Assembly (NCBI GenBank): GCA_000727475.1
Contig: KL647314.1
Coordinates: 526,812 to 590,811, forward strand
DNA length: 64,000 nt
DNA from: Sarcocystis neurona
Taxonomy: Eukaryota > Apicomplexa > Conoidasida > Eucoccidiorida > Sarcocystidae
Direction of reading: 5' to 3'
Made by a program: the position numbers and the translations under genes
Notes under the pieces: generated by a model
The model's database searches: none
What the model was told of the DNA's origin: nothing
Seen by the model: the letters and a program-made list of their open reading frames with translations, nothing else
In this document: positions 14,101 through 25,934 of the stretch, piece by piece
How the letters are laid out: each line of letters starts with the position of its first letter
How positions within the stretch are numbered: the first letter of the stretch is position 1

Positions 14101-14639
14101 CACGCGCATTCACAGACACACGTAGAAATGCTAACTCCCAAAGGTGTACACGTGCAGCTGCACAGAGAGATGACGATGCTTACAAACAGTCATATTTTGT
14201 TCACCAATCAACGACGCAAACACACGCTGCTGCACGAAGGCTTACAGAGTCTGCGTGTACCTAATCCAGATGAGACATGCGGTTTGTAGTCGTTCAACTT
14301 GGTGGATCATTTTCAGCCGGTGAATCGTCACTGTACCAAAACAACGCGATGCAGCAACTCGCTATCCAACAAATCGACGTTATATTGTCTCTACACGAAG
14401 AGCATGAAATAAATTACTCGGAAAAGCGAAGCATGGGGGAAAATGTCAGAGCGAACAAACTGGCCACTTTCTGGACCGCAAACGTGGAAGATGTCTTTTC
14501 TGCGAACTCCCGGAGCAGGTAAATCGATCTGCATGGTTGGTGTAGTAGATTAGTTGAGCTTGAAGGTAGTTGAGAAGTGGAGATGGGTACTGTGCAGAAT
14601 CATGCAGGCGTTCCTCCATGGAAGCAAACATACACATAC
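11195..14639. other. No confident gene; scattered CAG/CTG tracts
   Basis: Open frames are short and overlap on both strands. CAG/AGC clusters lie at about 11900-12060 on the plus strand. At 13350-13730 two minus-strand frames are open with ordinary composition (one contains FYSDGRK and FPGVPWRSWW), which could hide an exon, but the frame cannot be chosen. The rest looks non-coding. Confidence 0.4.
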
Positions 14640-14888
14640 GTAGGCTCCAACGTTCCTGATCGGCCAGCGCAAGCTACCGCTATAATTCCGGCACAGCTGA
14701 ACAATACCTCGCAGTGCTTCTGCGTCGCCGGAGGAAGAAGCTTCTAAGCAGTAGAAGCGTCGCCAAGAGTCCCAACGAACTCTTGTGCTTTTGTAGAATC
14801 GCTTAGTGTTGAGTATTTGAACACCGTGAAGCGATTCGTACCAGAAAGTGGACCCCTTCGTGAACGGGTATACCGACGTGACATTCAA
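14640..14888 (-). CDS. Orphan internal exon, unidentified protein
   Basis: An 83-codon phase 0/0 exon with a CCTGTAG acceptor before 14888 and a GTATGT donor at 14639-14634. Its composition is ordinary rather than repeat-like, with many Trp, Tyr and Arg residues (FWYESLHGV, RWDSWRRFYCLEA, LRWPIRNVG), which random sequence rarely gives. I do not recognise the family, and partner exons on the minus strand were not found. A plus-strand frame at 14277-14522 next door also reads well (NKLATFWTANVEDVF), so more than one gene may lie here. Confidence 0.45.
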
Positions 14889-17490
14889 CTACAGGCGCCT
14901 AGACTGTTTATGTTGCGTGTAGTCGTTTTTGCCGAGTGTGAATAAGAAATGCGCAGCTAGATAGAAACAATGTGTTCGTGCCCCACATCCCTCTACACGT
15001 GCTCTCACGTGTCTTGCTTTGGAGACTGCTGCATTGCTGTCGTGACGGCGCGAGCACCTTGCAGACATTACTGGTCGCGTGGCACCTCAAACGCTAATGC
15101 CCTATAACACTGGCTTGAAGAGCTGCTGCGCCACACACGCAAGCACGTAGAGAAACCGACGTCGTGTGCGACTATTGCCGCTCCTGAGTCTGGTGTTGTT
15201 GTTGAGATGCTGCTGGTGCAGCGTCTGAGCTAAGATGATAAGCTACAGAGGCACCCGCTCTCCTGTTTTGTCTCTGCGTCCTGCTGCCGACGCCGGTTTT
15301 ACTACTGCAGTGTCGCTGCTCCATTGCTAATACTGCTGCGGCTCGCGTGCTGCTGTCGTTGCTGTCATGTCGCTAGCGCCACGGCCCCCCTTCGGTTGCC
15401 GCTGCTGGTCTCACACTGTGCACGCTGCGGTGTTATTGTTGCTGTCGTAAAAGTTGCGCAGTAAACACCACCACATCCACTTGAGATATCTACGAATCAC
15501 AGACACACCTTTAAAAAAACACTTTTGTGAAGCGACCTACGCCGCGTGGCAGAAAATCCAGCAACGCAGTCTCCGACTTTTTCTTCAAAAAAGGAACGGC
15601 GGTCTCCAAAGTAGGAACTCGGCTCGTTGATTGTTTCTTAGCGAGGCAAGTGACGCGTGCCCACTCATGTCGTAGTCCACACGCAAGTGTATACGGTTAC
15701 GCTGCTCACACCACATTACTGATATGTCTTAAAACGTACGCTGTTTTGCAGCAGATGTACACTTGTAAGAAACAGCAAACGCAGCATCTCCGTCCTACGC
15801 CGGCGGCGCGGAAACAGCGTAACTTGCTGTCTGTCGTGGACTCCGCTGCTGCGTGTGTGCGTGCGCAGCGATATAGTGATGTGTTCTACTCCATTTGTAG
15901 AACCTTCCGTGCGGAGCAGCGTCCGCTACTCCCCCCTCTCAAGAAGCTACACGTATACACACGCACGCCTCGCTACAAAAAAAGCGATTCAGGAGGGGGT
16001 TCACAAACGCAAGACGACGCCCACAGTTCTACATACAAGCGTACATCTACGTCCAGAAGTCGTGCACGAGGGAAGACATACAAACGCAATAAAAAGCGCT
16101 GCGCACGTGCGAGTGCAACAGGCAACAACACTTGCATGTCCGCAGTTCCTTCGTACGTATACACACGTACAGGACGAATGAGGGCGCGTAGACCTATCGC
16201 TATCTCAGACAGTCCATACATCGGGTAGCGCGCATGCACAGATCCTTCCCTACGACTAAGCTACTGCAGGCACAAAGAGAGAACCCGTGATAATTCATTC
16301 TCAGAACACACCTGGTCAAAGAGCTCGCCAGGACAGAAGAGCTGCTTGTATGTGCGTGACATTTCAATGTTGCACTGCGCAGGGACGTTGTTACTCGGTG
16401 CACAACGTGACTACACAGTGTGCGTCTCCGCTCTCTGATGATCGTGGGACGACCTCAAACTTCTGGTTTACCGAGTTCACGCGTCACCCTCTGCAGCCTT
16501 TTCTGTCACTCTTCTGCTTCTTCCGCCTTCTTCCTATCCGGGTAGTACCCCATGTCCTGCATAGGTGAAACAGATGCACACGCGCACGCAGCGCGCTCCC
16601 ACGCGCGTCCCTCTGTACTCTCCACCTCTGCGCGAACCTCCTCTAATAAAGCCAGCCGCACGAGAGGTCGCCACCCCCCTCCGATCCGGTGCAAGCGCAC
16701 CACGCTGAACGAGCAAATTACGGCGGCACCTGCCCGGCGCCCTTTCCCACTAAGCAGCCAATGACAGGTGCTGGGCACGCAACCACTCGCTTTGCTGCAT
16801 GTGCACTGCCCTCGGCCTGCATGACTCCACACGTACTTTTCTCGCAGCCAGCGCATTTTAATTCAACGTGTGTGCACGGGCACGACGACTGCTGCGCATG
16901 CGTCACCTAACTCACTAACCGATGCATACGCCCTTCCCCCCCGTGATCCGCCGGAACCGTCACACTGGGCAAGGGCTAGATGTAAGCACTTCTATCTTCG
17001 GTGAGGTGCCCCGATTCTCGATGCCAAGTCGTCTCTTGTCTAGTTCACTGTTACGGAAAACTTCCCCCACATATATATGTAGATATGTATTTATATTGCA
17101 GCGGGACTACAGCGCTGTTCCGTGCGCCGCACACGTGTCAACGCCTTCCAGCTAAAATGTATGCAAATGGCCGTCTCAGACTTCTTGTGTTAGTAAAGGC
17201 AGCCGCACCTGCAGAATCTGCCATACCGGTGCAGGCAGCACTTCGCACCCGCGCAGCTGCTGCGTGCCGTTGTGTCGGAGAATCGACCAGACTGCACGCA
17301 GCGACTACGCTATACTGTGGCAGCTTCGCACGCACGTACTACTGCACATCAAGGCCCTACAGAGGAAATCGTCGCTACTCTCCACCGCTGCCTTTATACA
17401 ACTAGGCTGCACCTAGATAACCCTTGCGATGAGAACTAATTCCTCAACTTCGCTCCTCTGGGCTGCACCTAGATGACCCTTTCGATGGGA
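14889..17490. other. Mostly non-coding, one plus-strand basic open frame
   Basis: A plus-strand frame at 15527-16228 is open for about 230 codons, lacks an ATG start, is Lys/Arg/Ser/Thr-rich and holds a PIP-box-like DFFFKK near its start. Its second half reads through TACACACG-type intron filler, so it is probably chance. At 17100 a TTTATATTGCAG acceptor precedes a short frame that stops after about 17 codons. No gene is assigned. Confidence 0.35.
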
Positions 17491-17516
17491 ACTCTATTCC
17501 TCGACTGCGCCCCTCT
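17404..17516. repeat. Diverged ~57-bp direct tandem duplication
   Basis: Two adjacent copies beginning CTGCACCTAGAT and ending CCTCTG (about 17407-17460 and 17464-17516) differ at roughly a quarter of positions. The right copy would contain the stop of the proposed last exon of the neighbouring minus-strand gene, so the duplication may have altered that gene's 3' end. Confidence 0.7.
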
Positions 17517-20500
17517 GCGCACGCAAGCCTACGCTGCCATGCGGAGAGTACTTCACTACTAGTGCATGTGAGCTCTTCTGCACCTCCTCCCCTCCCTCGC
17601 CTCCTCCTACGTGCTAATATGCAATCGCGTCCGTCCCGGCATCCACGTACACACATGTGCAGTAAGATAAAGGAGGAGAGGGTAAAACAATCATGCACAC
17701 AGACGGCGGACACTGGGATGCATACACACCCACAAGGAGACGAATGCAAGAACGAACACATGTCGCAGGCCGTGCCCGCTGTTTCTCTGCTCTGCGCACG
17801 TACCTCATAGTGCTTCTCCATGCTTGCGTGCAGCGTCTTTGTATACGTCGGATCATCAACGAAGTAGCGGTACGGATTCATCAGCGTCAGGGGATACCGG
17901 CAGTAGGCCAGCGAACGCTTAGGCCTCAGGCCCCAGGGATGATCTCCCATGTAGTCGGGCTCGTTATCCACAAAGCTATTGCAGAAATGCAGAGCCCAGT
18001 TGCTGAGCACACAGCAGACGCAGCGCAAGCAGCATTCGCAACAAGCAAACACAGAAACGCGAAGCAGTTGTACACACCCGCAGATCCATACACGCACGGG
18101 AAACACAACTTAGTATACCTCCACACGCTGATGTGCAAGACAGCGGCTGTCCGCACAAGATGGGGGGCATCCGTACGTATCTGCATGCAGCACTATGACC
18201 ACATGCATCAAATACATCAAAAATGCTGTCCGTGCATCCACACATGTATACGTGTACAGAATTTAAGTTTCCGCAGAAAGAGTTTGTCACACATGCTTAC
18301 GTACGCACTGAATGTATACGAGTAACTTTCAGATATACGCATACGCACACAAGTGCGGAGATCGCCCATGTGGAGCCCGCTCAAGCGGAACACAGCAGCT
18401 CCACCAATACGGCAGGGCACTTGCTGTCGCCAGACATTGAGTCACGTATGCGGATTTGTTGGCTAGCGCAGAGTCCAACAGCGTTTCCTTGTGCTGAACG
18501 CAGTAGCAACTGGCTGTACACACAGATGTGCTCACATCTGCACACATGTTGTGTGTGTATATCCTCACAGAAGTCACTAGTAGATACACAGTGACAGGTC
18601 TGTATATGCACGTGAATAGAGAGCGTGAGTGAGAGACCTCGTATACGCACACAGAGACAGTACGAGAGAGTGACGGGTCTGGTCTCTACAAAATATACGG
18701 AGACAAACGGACAAAGTGAGGGGTAGATCTGTGCGGATACGCAAATATACAAACGTGCGTCTCTTAACACGTACAAAAAAACTGTTCACCAATCTCGGGT
18801 GTGCGTACGCTTGATCAGACTCGTCCTCACACACGCGTTCACCGAGAGTTTGCTAACGGCCAAAGAGCTGAGATCACATTCACGAACACGAAGAAGGAGA
18901 ATACACGCAGCATCTGCAGCAGAGTTCCTCCCAACACACCGGAGACCGAAAACGACAGGAGCGCACCCGTACACGCGGACAGCGGGAAGTCGGGGAGGAT
19001 GACATCTTCTCTCCCATTTTAACACCCGCAGAGACGCTGCCTGCAGCCAGCCGTCGCTGCGTGATACGCACTCGTATCGACAAATATACAGGCGTACGGC
19101 GTGAAGGCCGAGACAGAGGTCGTGGCCCTGAAGACTCAACGCCCAGCGTGTTTATTTGCCCTGACAATGAATGGGTAAAGGGTTCTCTCAAACGCATGAA
19201 TGAAGAGCCCAAGGAAGTGCACCCAGAGCCTTACGCACAAAGCGCTGCACGCAACCGTGCTGCAGCCCACCACGAATGCAAAGCCTCGACCTGCTCGCCG
19301 CACCGACCCGCGCCCCTGTTACATGCGTATGAACATGGAGGTTGGGCTGCAAATATAGTAGCAGCTGCCTTCAAGAGCAGGGCAACACACGTACCGCAGG
19401 AAGTGGTTATAGTAAGGTATGGAGTACAGGTGATGCTGCCATCGGTCGATGAACTGCTTCCGCGCGTCGCCGTGACGCACACTGCAGCAGCAGCAAGATC
19501 ACAGCAGCAACAGCAGCAAGCGCACATTAGCAACTGCAGCAACACACCATCAGCGCAGCAGCACCACGGCAATCCAGCAGCAGCAGCGGATGTGCCCAGA
19601 ACACAGGAACGACAGCACGGGGTTGGCGCCCTCACCAGCGCCGGCTACCTCGAGCGCACAGCAGCAGCAGCATCGTATGGGGAAAAAAAGCAGCTGCAGT
19701 CGCAGCAGTGCAACCGAGGTGCGGCGCAGAAAACGCAAACCAGCGGCACTCCGTACTCATCCGCGTACACAGCCACAGACGGGGCCTTGCCCTGGGTGCT
19801 ACACGGAGGCACACACCGACGCCTTGAAACACGAAGAGGCACACGTACACGTATACCTGGAGTCAACCATACTACTTCTCCACCCTTGCGCACGTCTTGA
19901 TAACCGAAGTGTCTGCGAGCGGCAGTGCCCGTTGGGACAAGTGAATGCAGGCTCACAGAGGCCGTTCACAGGAACACCACCCCGGTCAACACATGCGGTT
20001 TTACAAAAGCCGGATCCCGCATCCGTGTGAATTGATGCGTGGGTGCACATGCAGCAAGCCGACCGATACGGACGCGTTGCATATATCCACGTATACATCT
20101 GAGAACATATGTACGCATCTTGATATACAAGTCTACACGTGTAGTTACAAACAGACGTAGTTCTTCAACGCAGACTCGCAACACACAGAAGAGTCCACAC
20201 ACTGTGCTTTTGTGCTCTTGCAGAAGGCTATGCACGCACAAAGAGAAGATTTCCTGACGAGCATCAGCCAGGAAAGGCGCGTGGGAGGTCCGCAGATGAC
20301 GGTCGAAAAAAAGGATTTGGATACGTACAAAAAGTTCACTCCTTCACCTACACATAGAGTGAATTAAGGAAATGTATTCATGTATACATTCGGGTGTGTA
20401 CGCATACTTACACGAATATGTATGTATATATATNNNNNNNNNNNNNNNNNNNNNNNNNNNNNNNNNNNNNNNNNNNNNNNNNNNNNNNNNNNNNNNNNNN

Positions 20501-21171
20501 NNNNNNNNNNNNNNNNNNNNNNNNNNNNNNNNNNNNNNNNNNNNNNNNNNNNNNNNNNNNNNNNNNNNNNNNNNNNNNNNNNNNNNNNNNNNNNNNNNNN
20601 NNNNNNNNNNNNNNNNNNNNNNNNNNNNNNNNNNNNNNNNNNNNNNNNNNNNNNNNNNNNNNNNNNNNNNNNNNNNNNNNNNNNNNNNNNNNNNNNNNNN
20701 NNNNNNNNNNNNNNNNNNNNNNNNNNNNNNNNNNNNNNNNNNNNNNNNNNNNNNNNNNNNNNNNNNNNNNNNNNNNNNNNNNNNNNNNNNNNNNNNNNNN
20801 NNNNNNNNNNNNNNNNNNNNNNNNNNNNNNNNNNNNNNNNNNNNNNNNNNNNNNNNNNNNNNNNNNNNNNNNNNNNNNATATATGTATCACCCTGTACAA
20901 CCAGCACTGAAGACGCTGCTGCTGCTGCTGCTCTTAGTGCAAGATGTGGAGGCGCGTATTACCAGACATCCGGATTCAACATGAGGTGGCGGAGGCACAT
21001 GGTACCGGCGATGCCGAGTGCAAAAAAGGAGACGAAGAGATAATTATACTGGACAGGATCGCACATATATGCCCGGTAAAACTTCTTGCAGAGGAAATCC
21101 ATGATCTGGTGGTCAGTGGCTCGCGTGCACCAGTTGGAGTACACGCGCCGGAAGTACGCCGCGTTCACCAT
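17494..21171 (-). CDS. Small conserved single-pass membrane protein, possibly mitochondrial (4-exon model)
   Basis: Exons 21171-20963 (starts at ATG directly after a TTTTCGCAG acceptor, so a 5' UTR intron is likely), 19481-19395 and 18002-17804 join with matching phases (TG|T, CG|C) and give 165 residues free of low complexity. A hydrophobic segment lies near residues 43-60 (YNYLFVSFFALGIAGTM). It is followed by a hydrophilic tail rich in Tyr, Trp, Pro and Asp (FIDRWQHHLYSIPYYNHFL, DYMGDHPWGLRPKRSLAYC, NPYRYFVDDPTYTKTLH). The size and one-helix-plus-soluble-tail layout resemble accessory subunits of mitochondrial complexes or ATP synthase; that is inference from shape only. The donor after 17804 (GTACGT) demands another exon. 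17577-17494 would add 27 residues and a stop, but its acceptor has a poor pyrimidine tract. The assembly gap lies inside intron 1. Confidence 0.7.
20434..20878. other. Assembly gap (N run)
   Basis: A run of N flanked on both sides by TATATGTATATAT-type sequence, so the assembly probably broke in an AT microsatellite. Every open frame crossing it is artefactual. It falls within intron 1 of the small membrane-protein gene. Confidence 0.99.
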
Positions 21172-24137
21172 CTGCGAAAATTCAGCAGTCACCACAAAGT
21201 CATTGCTGTTCGCTCATCTGACCTGCCATTCATGCACAGAGATATGTATATATATGTATATATGCGTGTGGCCAAGCATATGTACAATTGTAAATATATA
21301 CGAAAAAATATAGACAAGCCTCCCCAGAGACACCTGTAAACACATTCTTGCACGGGCAGAGGTGCGATCAGGCTGCTGCACAGAATCTCTCAAAACAAGC
21401 TATCACATTACGTCGAAAAAACACCTGCTACAGCCCATGCAGTCCAGGCTGACTTATGTGTTTTAGTTTTCTCACAACTCCAGCAAAAAAATGTTGTCAT
21501 CATCATAATTAACGCGTAGGGAGACTATCTATGCAGTCCCCGAAGCTCCGTTGCCCGTGCTCCCCGTCCGCAGTGTTGTACCTCACTATCGTGCACTGCT
21601 GTACAAAATGTCGCGTGATATCGACGAAGGCGAGGAGACACCAGAACTGAACCGCAGTCAGTCTTTTCCGTCCACCGTCGGTCTTCCTTGCCTTGCTCGA
21701 TGAAAAAGGCGTTACTCGCAAGCTCGAAGAAGTAGAGTGAAATAGTGCTATTCGCTGTCGCTTCCACCCACATTCTTCTGTGCAACTTTTCATAGGGTGT
21801 TTCCCTTGCCACACGCTGGACTTTTTTTCCCCAAGGCATGACAGGCGGCCAGCGAACATCTGAGAACTAATGGAGTGACACTCGCGAACAATTAATCAAG
21901 ATGGAGACCTGTGACAAGAGAAGGTTGCGAGGAATCATTTCAGTACAGAGAAAAGCCCCTGAGTGTGCGAACGAACGCAGACGTAATGGGGAGGCATCTT
22001 GCCGACGAGGAGTTACGTCACCCGGTCGCGCGCATGTGCGCTTGCAAACCACTGTTGCGTATACTTGGCCGGAAACGTGTCTCATCTATAGAAGTAAATA
22101 CATATACATCCAGTCTGTGAGCACGAGAGGAGCCATTCCTGGGTGTGTTTACGTATCCTTGCTACGTGCGTTCGCTCTGCGATGCTTTCTCGCAGGCGGC
22201 CACCTGAGAACACCGCAGTGTATGTACACTCCAGGTCTCTGCTTGTGTGACAAGCGCCTGCGCCGGCACGCACCGCCAACAATACTCGGGAAGTACTCAT
22301 GATGCACAACGCTACTTCGTTGTAAAGGTTACGTTGACAGATGGACGGAGGGAAGTCTCTGTGTACCGAAGTGAGGAAAGAGAAGAGACAACAATGGAGC
22401 AAGGAATGCGAAACTGATCACTAAATTTATACACGAAGGAAGGAGATAATCATCCTGTGGACCCTTCATACACTGGGTGCGACAAATGTAACAGAGCGGA
22501 GAGATGGCGTGTAGATGGAACAGTGGCCGAGAAAATGAGTTTTTTCCTTACCGTGACGATTTAAGGCAACCGGCCGGATAAAAGGAAGCCGCCTCCAGCG
22601 GCCGGCGAAGCGACGCGCGTGCCACTGTTCACACCAAATTATGAACAAACAACTAGAAACAAGGTCCGTAATTTTTTTTCCTGAGATCGGATAACGACGC
22701 GAAAGGTAGTATCAAGAGCGTCTCTTCGCGGGACTTGTCGCGCTTGACGCAGGGACTAACTGATTGCCATGCTGCACGGCCGCGTCCTGCCGTCGGTCTG
22801 CATGCCCAATTTCCGCTGACGGCTTCGACACCGGCCAACATTTCATACTACAAGCTTACGGTGGATCCCCAAGCTTCTTGCACATTCAAGGTTACGCACT
22901 CGGAGACGTACATTGCGTCTGTGTATGGTTACCCACATGGAAGTGGATCAGTGGACATCTAATCGCGCATCGCGGATTCAGCGAGGCACGTACCACGTCT
23001 TTACACGTTCCCCTGCGTGGGCGAGTGCTAGAAAAACCAGGTATCTATCTGTACAAATAACCGTCACTTTATTCACTGTTGCACAACTCGATTTGCGTGC
23101 AGGATTCAATCCGCATATCTGCGAAGAGCATTCTACGTAGTTGGCCACCGTACAGGCTTAGTTCAGCATAATGTACACATGGATGCTGACGCAGGAGCGT
23201 CAACCATCAACCCACAGTACGGATGCACCAGCAAATAAGAAAGGAGGATGGGTACTGTGAGCAGTTCTGTGCAGTGCGCCCATCCAGCGGGATATATGCA
23301 GCAGTCGTGACGCTCCGCGTGAGGAATTTCCAAGAAACAAAAGTCGCGCATTGCGTGAATGGAGTGGCGTGAAGCCTGTATGTACGTAGCAGGCGTGTAC
23401 GTACAGGTGCACGGCTGAACAGAATAGTGCTTGCGCCTATGGGGTACGCTCAAAGACAACACAGGTATGCTCATGCATTACAGGTGCATTCAAGTAGAAA
23501 TACACACGCACTAACCTGTGTATCATGTGATGGAAGTCGAGTCTGATATGTCTGTCGCACCAGCTGATCTGGGCGCGGAACCCTATTGAGCTACTTGGGG
23601 CGCACCGTGATATACGACACTCCCAGAAACATTCTCACAGGAGGCGTGCAGGCAGCGCGTATACGTCTGCAGAATGCCAGAGGCTTCCGCATCGCACATG
23701 TACATTCGTGTCTGTGTGTCTGTATCGACATGCCTCAGTGTATGCACCTGGATGGTTGAAAAGGAGGGTACGCGTAGCTTGTACATGGATATATGAATGC
23801 GTAGCTTGTACATGAACGTAAGTATATGTAAGGTGCTTACGTGTGTACAAGCGTGCACACACCTGTCAGAAACCAACATAGTGAGAAATGTCGGCATACC
23901 ATTCGGTAACGCCCACACGCGCGGCTCCACAGAAAAGTATGGGAAACGTAGATGCACGTACGTAATGGAGGGTACACATGCCTTCTGGGGAGCACGTATA
24001 CACATGAGAGAGGAAGGGTGCACAGGTGCACGTGTACTGAGAAATAAGTGTATACTCCCTTCCACGTGTGCTGGTAACGGCGGGTATTCCCGAGGACGCG
24101 CCGGCGACCAGCCACCGTCAACGTTCGTAGCCCTTAC
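21172..24137. other. Repeat-poor stretch, no confident gene
   Basis: Few trinucleotide arrays. A plus-strand frame ending at 22962 (containing TPANISYYKLTVDPQ and HSETYIASVYGY) reads like a real C-terminal exon, but no acceptor could be fixed. A minus-strand stretch at about 23868-23928 (PRVWALPNGMPTFLTML) ends in a plausible GTGTGT donor. Neither has a recognised family. Confidence 0.35.
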
Positions 24138-24229
24138 AGTTACGTGAACTTCTTCCGCCAGCTTGCGGAGGGGTGTAGTCTCACTACCCACGCGCACCAG
24201 CACCGTGGTTTCGGTCGGGCTTGTGAGTC
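24138..24229 (-). CDS. Orphan 30-codon exon with good splice borders
   Basis: Acceptor GCATGCAG before 24229 and donor GTAAGG at 24137-24132; two bases plus 30 codons, ending in phase 0. It reads as a compact strand-and-helix piece (TTVLVRVGSETTPLRKLAEE). It lies 1.7 kb downstream of the HAD-hydrolase exons on the same strand. HDHD5 proteins have an ILVxTGV strand near the C-terminus that the VLVRVG piece loosely resembles, so it may belong to that gene. This is weak. Confidence 0.4.
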
Positions 24230-25934
24230 CTGCATGCTCGGTACATGTACCTTCATGCACCTTTATATATACGTACGCGTAGGAACTCCAGCAGCTTCTC
24301 TTGGTCCTGTTTACAAGTGCAAACAAATAGGGCAAGTTGAAGGTCCCTCTGCCTGCAGATAGTCGAGCACGTGCCGGTGCGCACACTGGAGAGTTTCGTG
24401 CGCTGAGAGCTCCTCCTACATCGAAAAAGAGCGCAGGCGCGAGGCGTACGCGTAGTGATACGATGATGCGTTGCGCTTCCACTCATTCCCACGTCGGGAA
24501 ACAAAAGAGCACCGCACTGGGGCTGCGACGGCTAGCATGAGGCATATGTGTGAGAACGCTTACACCCACGTCAGCAGCAGCACACTTTTTGCGAGCAGCA
24601 GCAGGAGCAAAGTAGGAGGAGGAAGAGAAGGAGCAACAGCAGCAGCAACACAAACGACAATATGTATTCATGCAAGTGAATACATATTGACTATGTCATG
24701 ACAGAGCGAGTGTGTGAAGAATACGCGTGTGAAGGTGCCCGAGCACGTAATGGCATGAACGCGTATAAATATACGGTCATGTATGACTCTGTAGGTAAAC
24801 ATACGGGTAACATTTACGTCCGCAACTGTCGTGTGCGTCCACCGATACGGTGTCCGCAGTACCGAGAGATGAAGAGTGCAGCGTAATGTACATGTGGATG
24901 GCGAGGAGTCTTTGTGGCGTTTACGCGTTCGCGCTACGCGGCTGTGATTAGAGAGATTTGTCAACCTGTGGTGGTTTCGTAGGGACGTGCGAAACCCAGT
25001 AAATTTAAAAGAGCTACCCTTTCCCGTCTTGTGCGTCTGTACACTTGTGTATACATGTATTCACGCAGCTAACGAAGTGGAGGAGAGCCTCAGTGTTCAA
25101 TTAGATATTTGCACAACTTGGACATTTTCCACGATGAGCTGGCCTTGCCCCGCACCAACTGTCAGGTCACGAAGAGCAGGCAGCAACCACATCTTTCCGT
25201 GTATATCGTAATGCGTACGAGGGAAGCCACAACAGCCCGCTCAAACACTAAAATCCCTACAGTCTGTTTAATATTGAAGTTGCTTTACGACAAGTTACCA
25301 ACGTGAGAATGTCTACACAGGGAAGACGAACACGTGTAAAAAATGCGCAGAGTTAGGCGACTAAGTAGCTGCATGTTTTAAGAAGGGTGCAATGGCGGAC
25401 AAGCAGAAATTACAAACTCCTCTTTCAATTAAGTATTCGCACTTCGCGGGCGGAAGAGCCGTGTTCGGCCACTACTGAAGTGATGGCTCGGTGTGAAGAC
25501 AAACGCCACGCGTGCACAGAGTAGATGTCTCTTGACACTGGTTACCACGCACATGACACACTAGTGTGCGAAAGTTTCTGTATATTTCTATTTCTGCGCT
25601 TTGTTTGTGAAGGCGAAGTTTCACTGTCTGAATATGTGCATATGTATATACATGCATACGTACATGCATGTGTCCATGTATGCAATGTAGACTGCGTGGC
25701 TGGACGGTCCGCCGGCCGCGATTTAGTGGGACCGCATATACAGGATACCGATGCTGCAGAGGTCCTTCGAACACCACAGTACGAAGACGACTCACTACTT
25801 TACTGTAACACCACCGGACATCTTCCTACAAAGGAAAAATTCACTTTGCGGACATACAAGTATATCCATATAGACGTATTTGCATTGCACGTGTGTGTGT
25901 CACATGCACGTGCAGTTGCCTCATCCGTGAGTAT

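Noticed and set aside
15527..16228. Plus-strand frame with a PIP-box-like DFFFKK motif
   Set aside because: No ATG start, no splice support, and the second half is basic translation of intron-type filler; the motif is short enough to be chance.
20344..21043. Several open frames crossing the N run
   Set aside because: They exist only because N is read as open codons.
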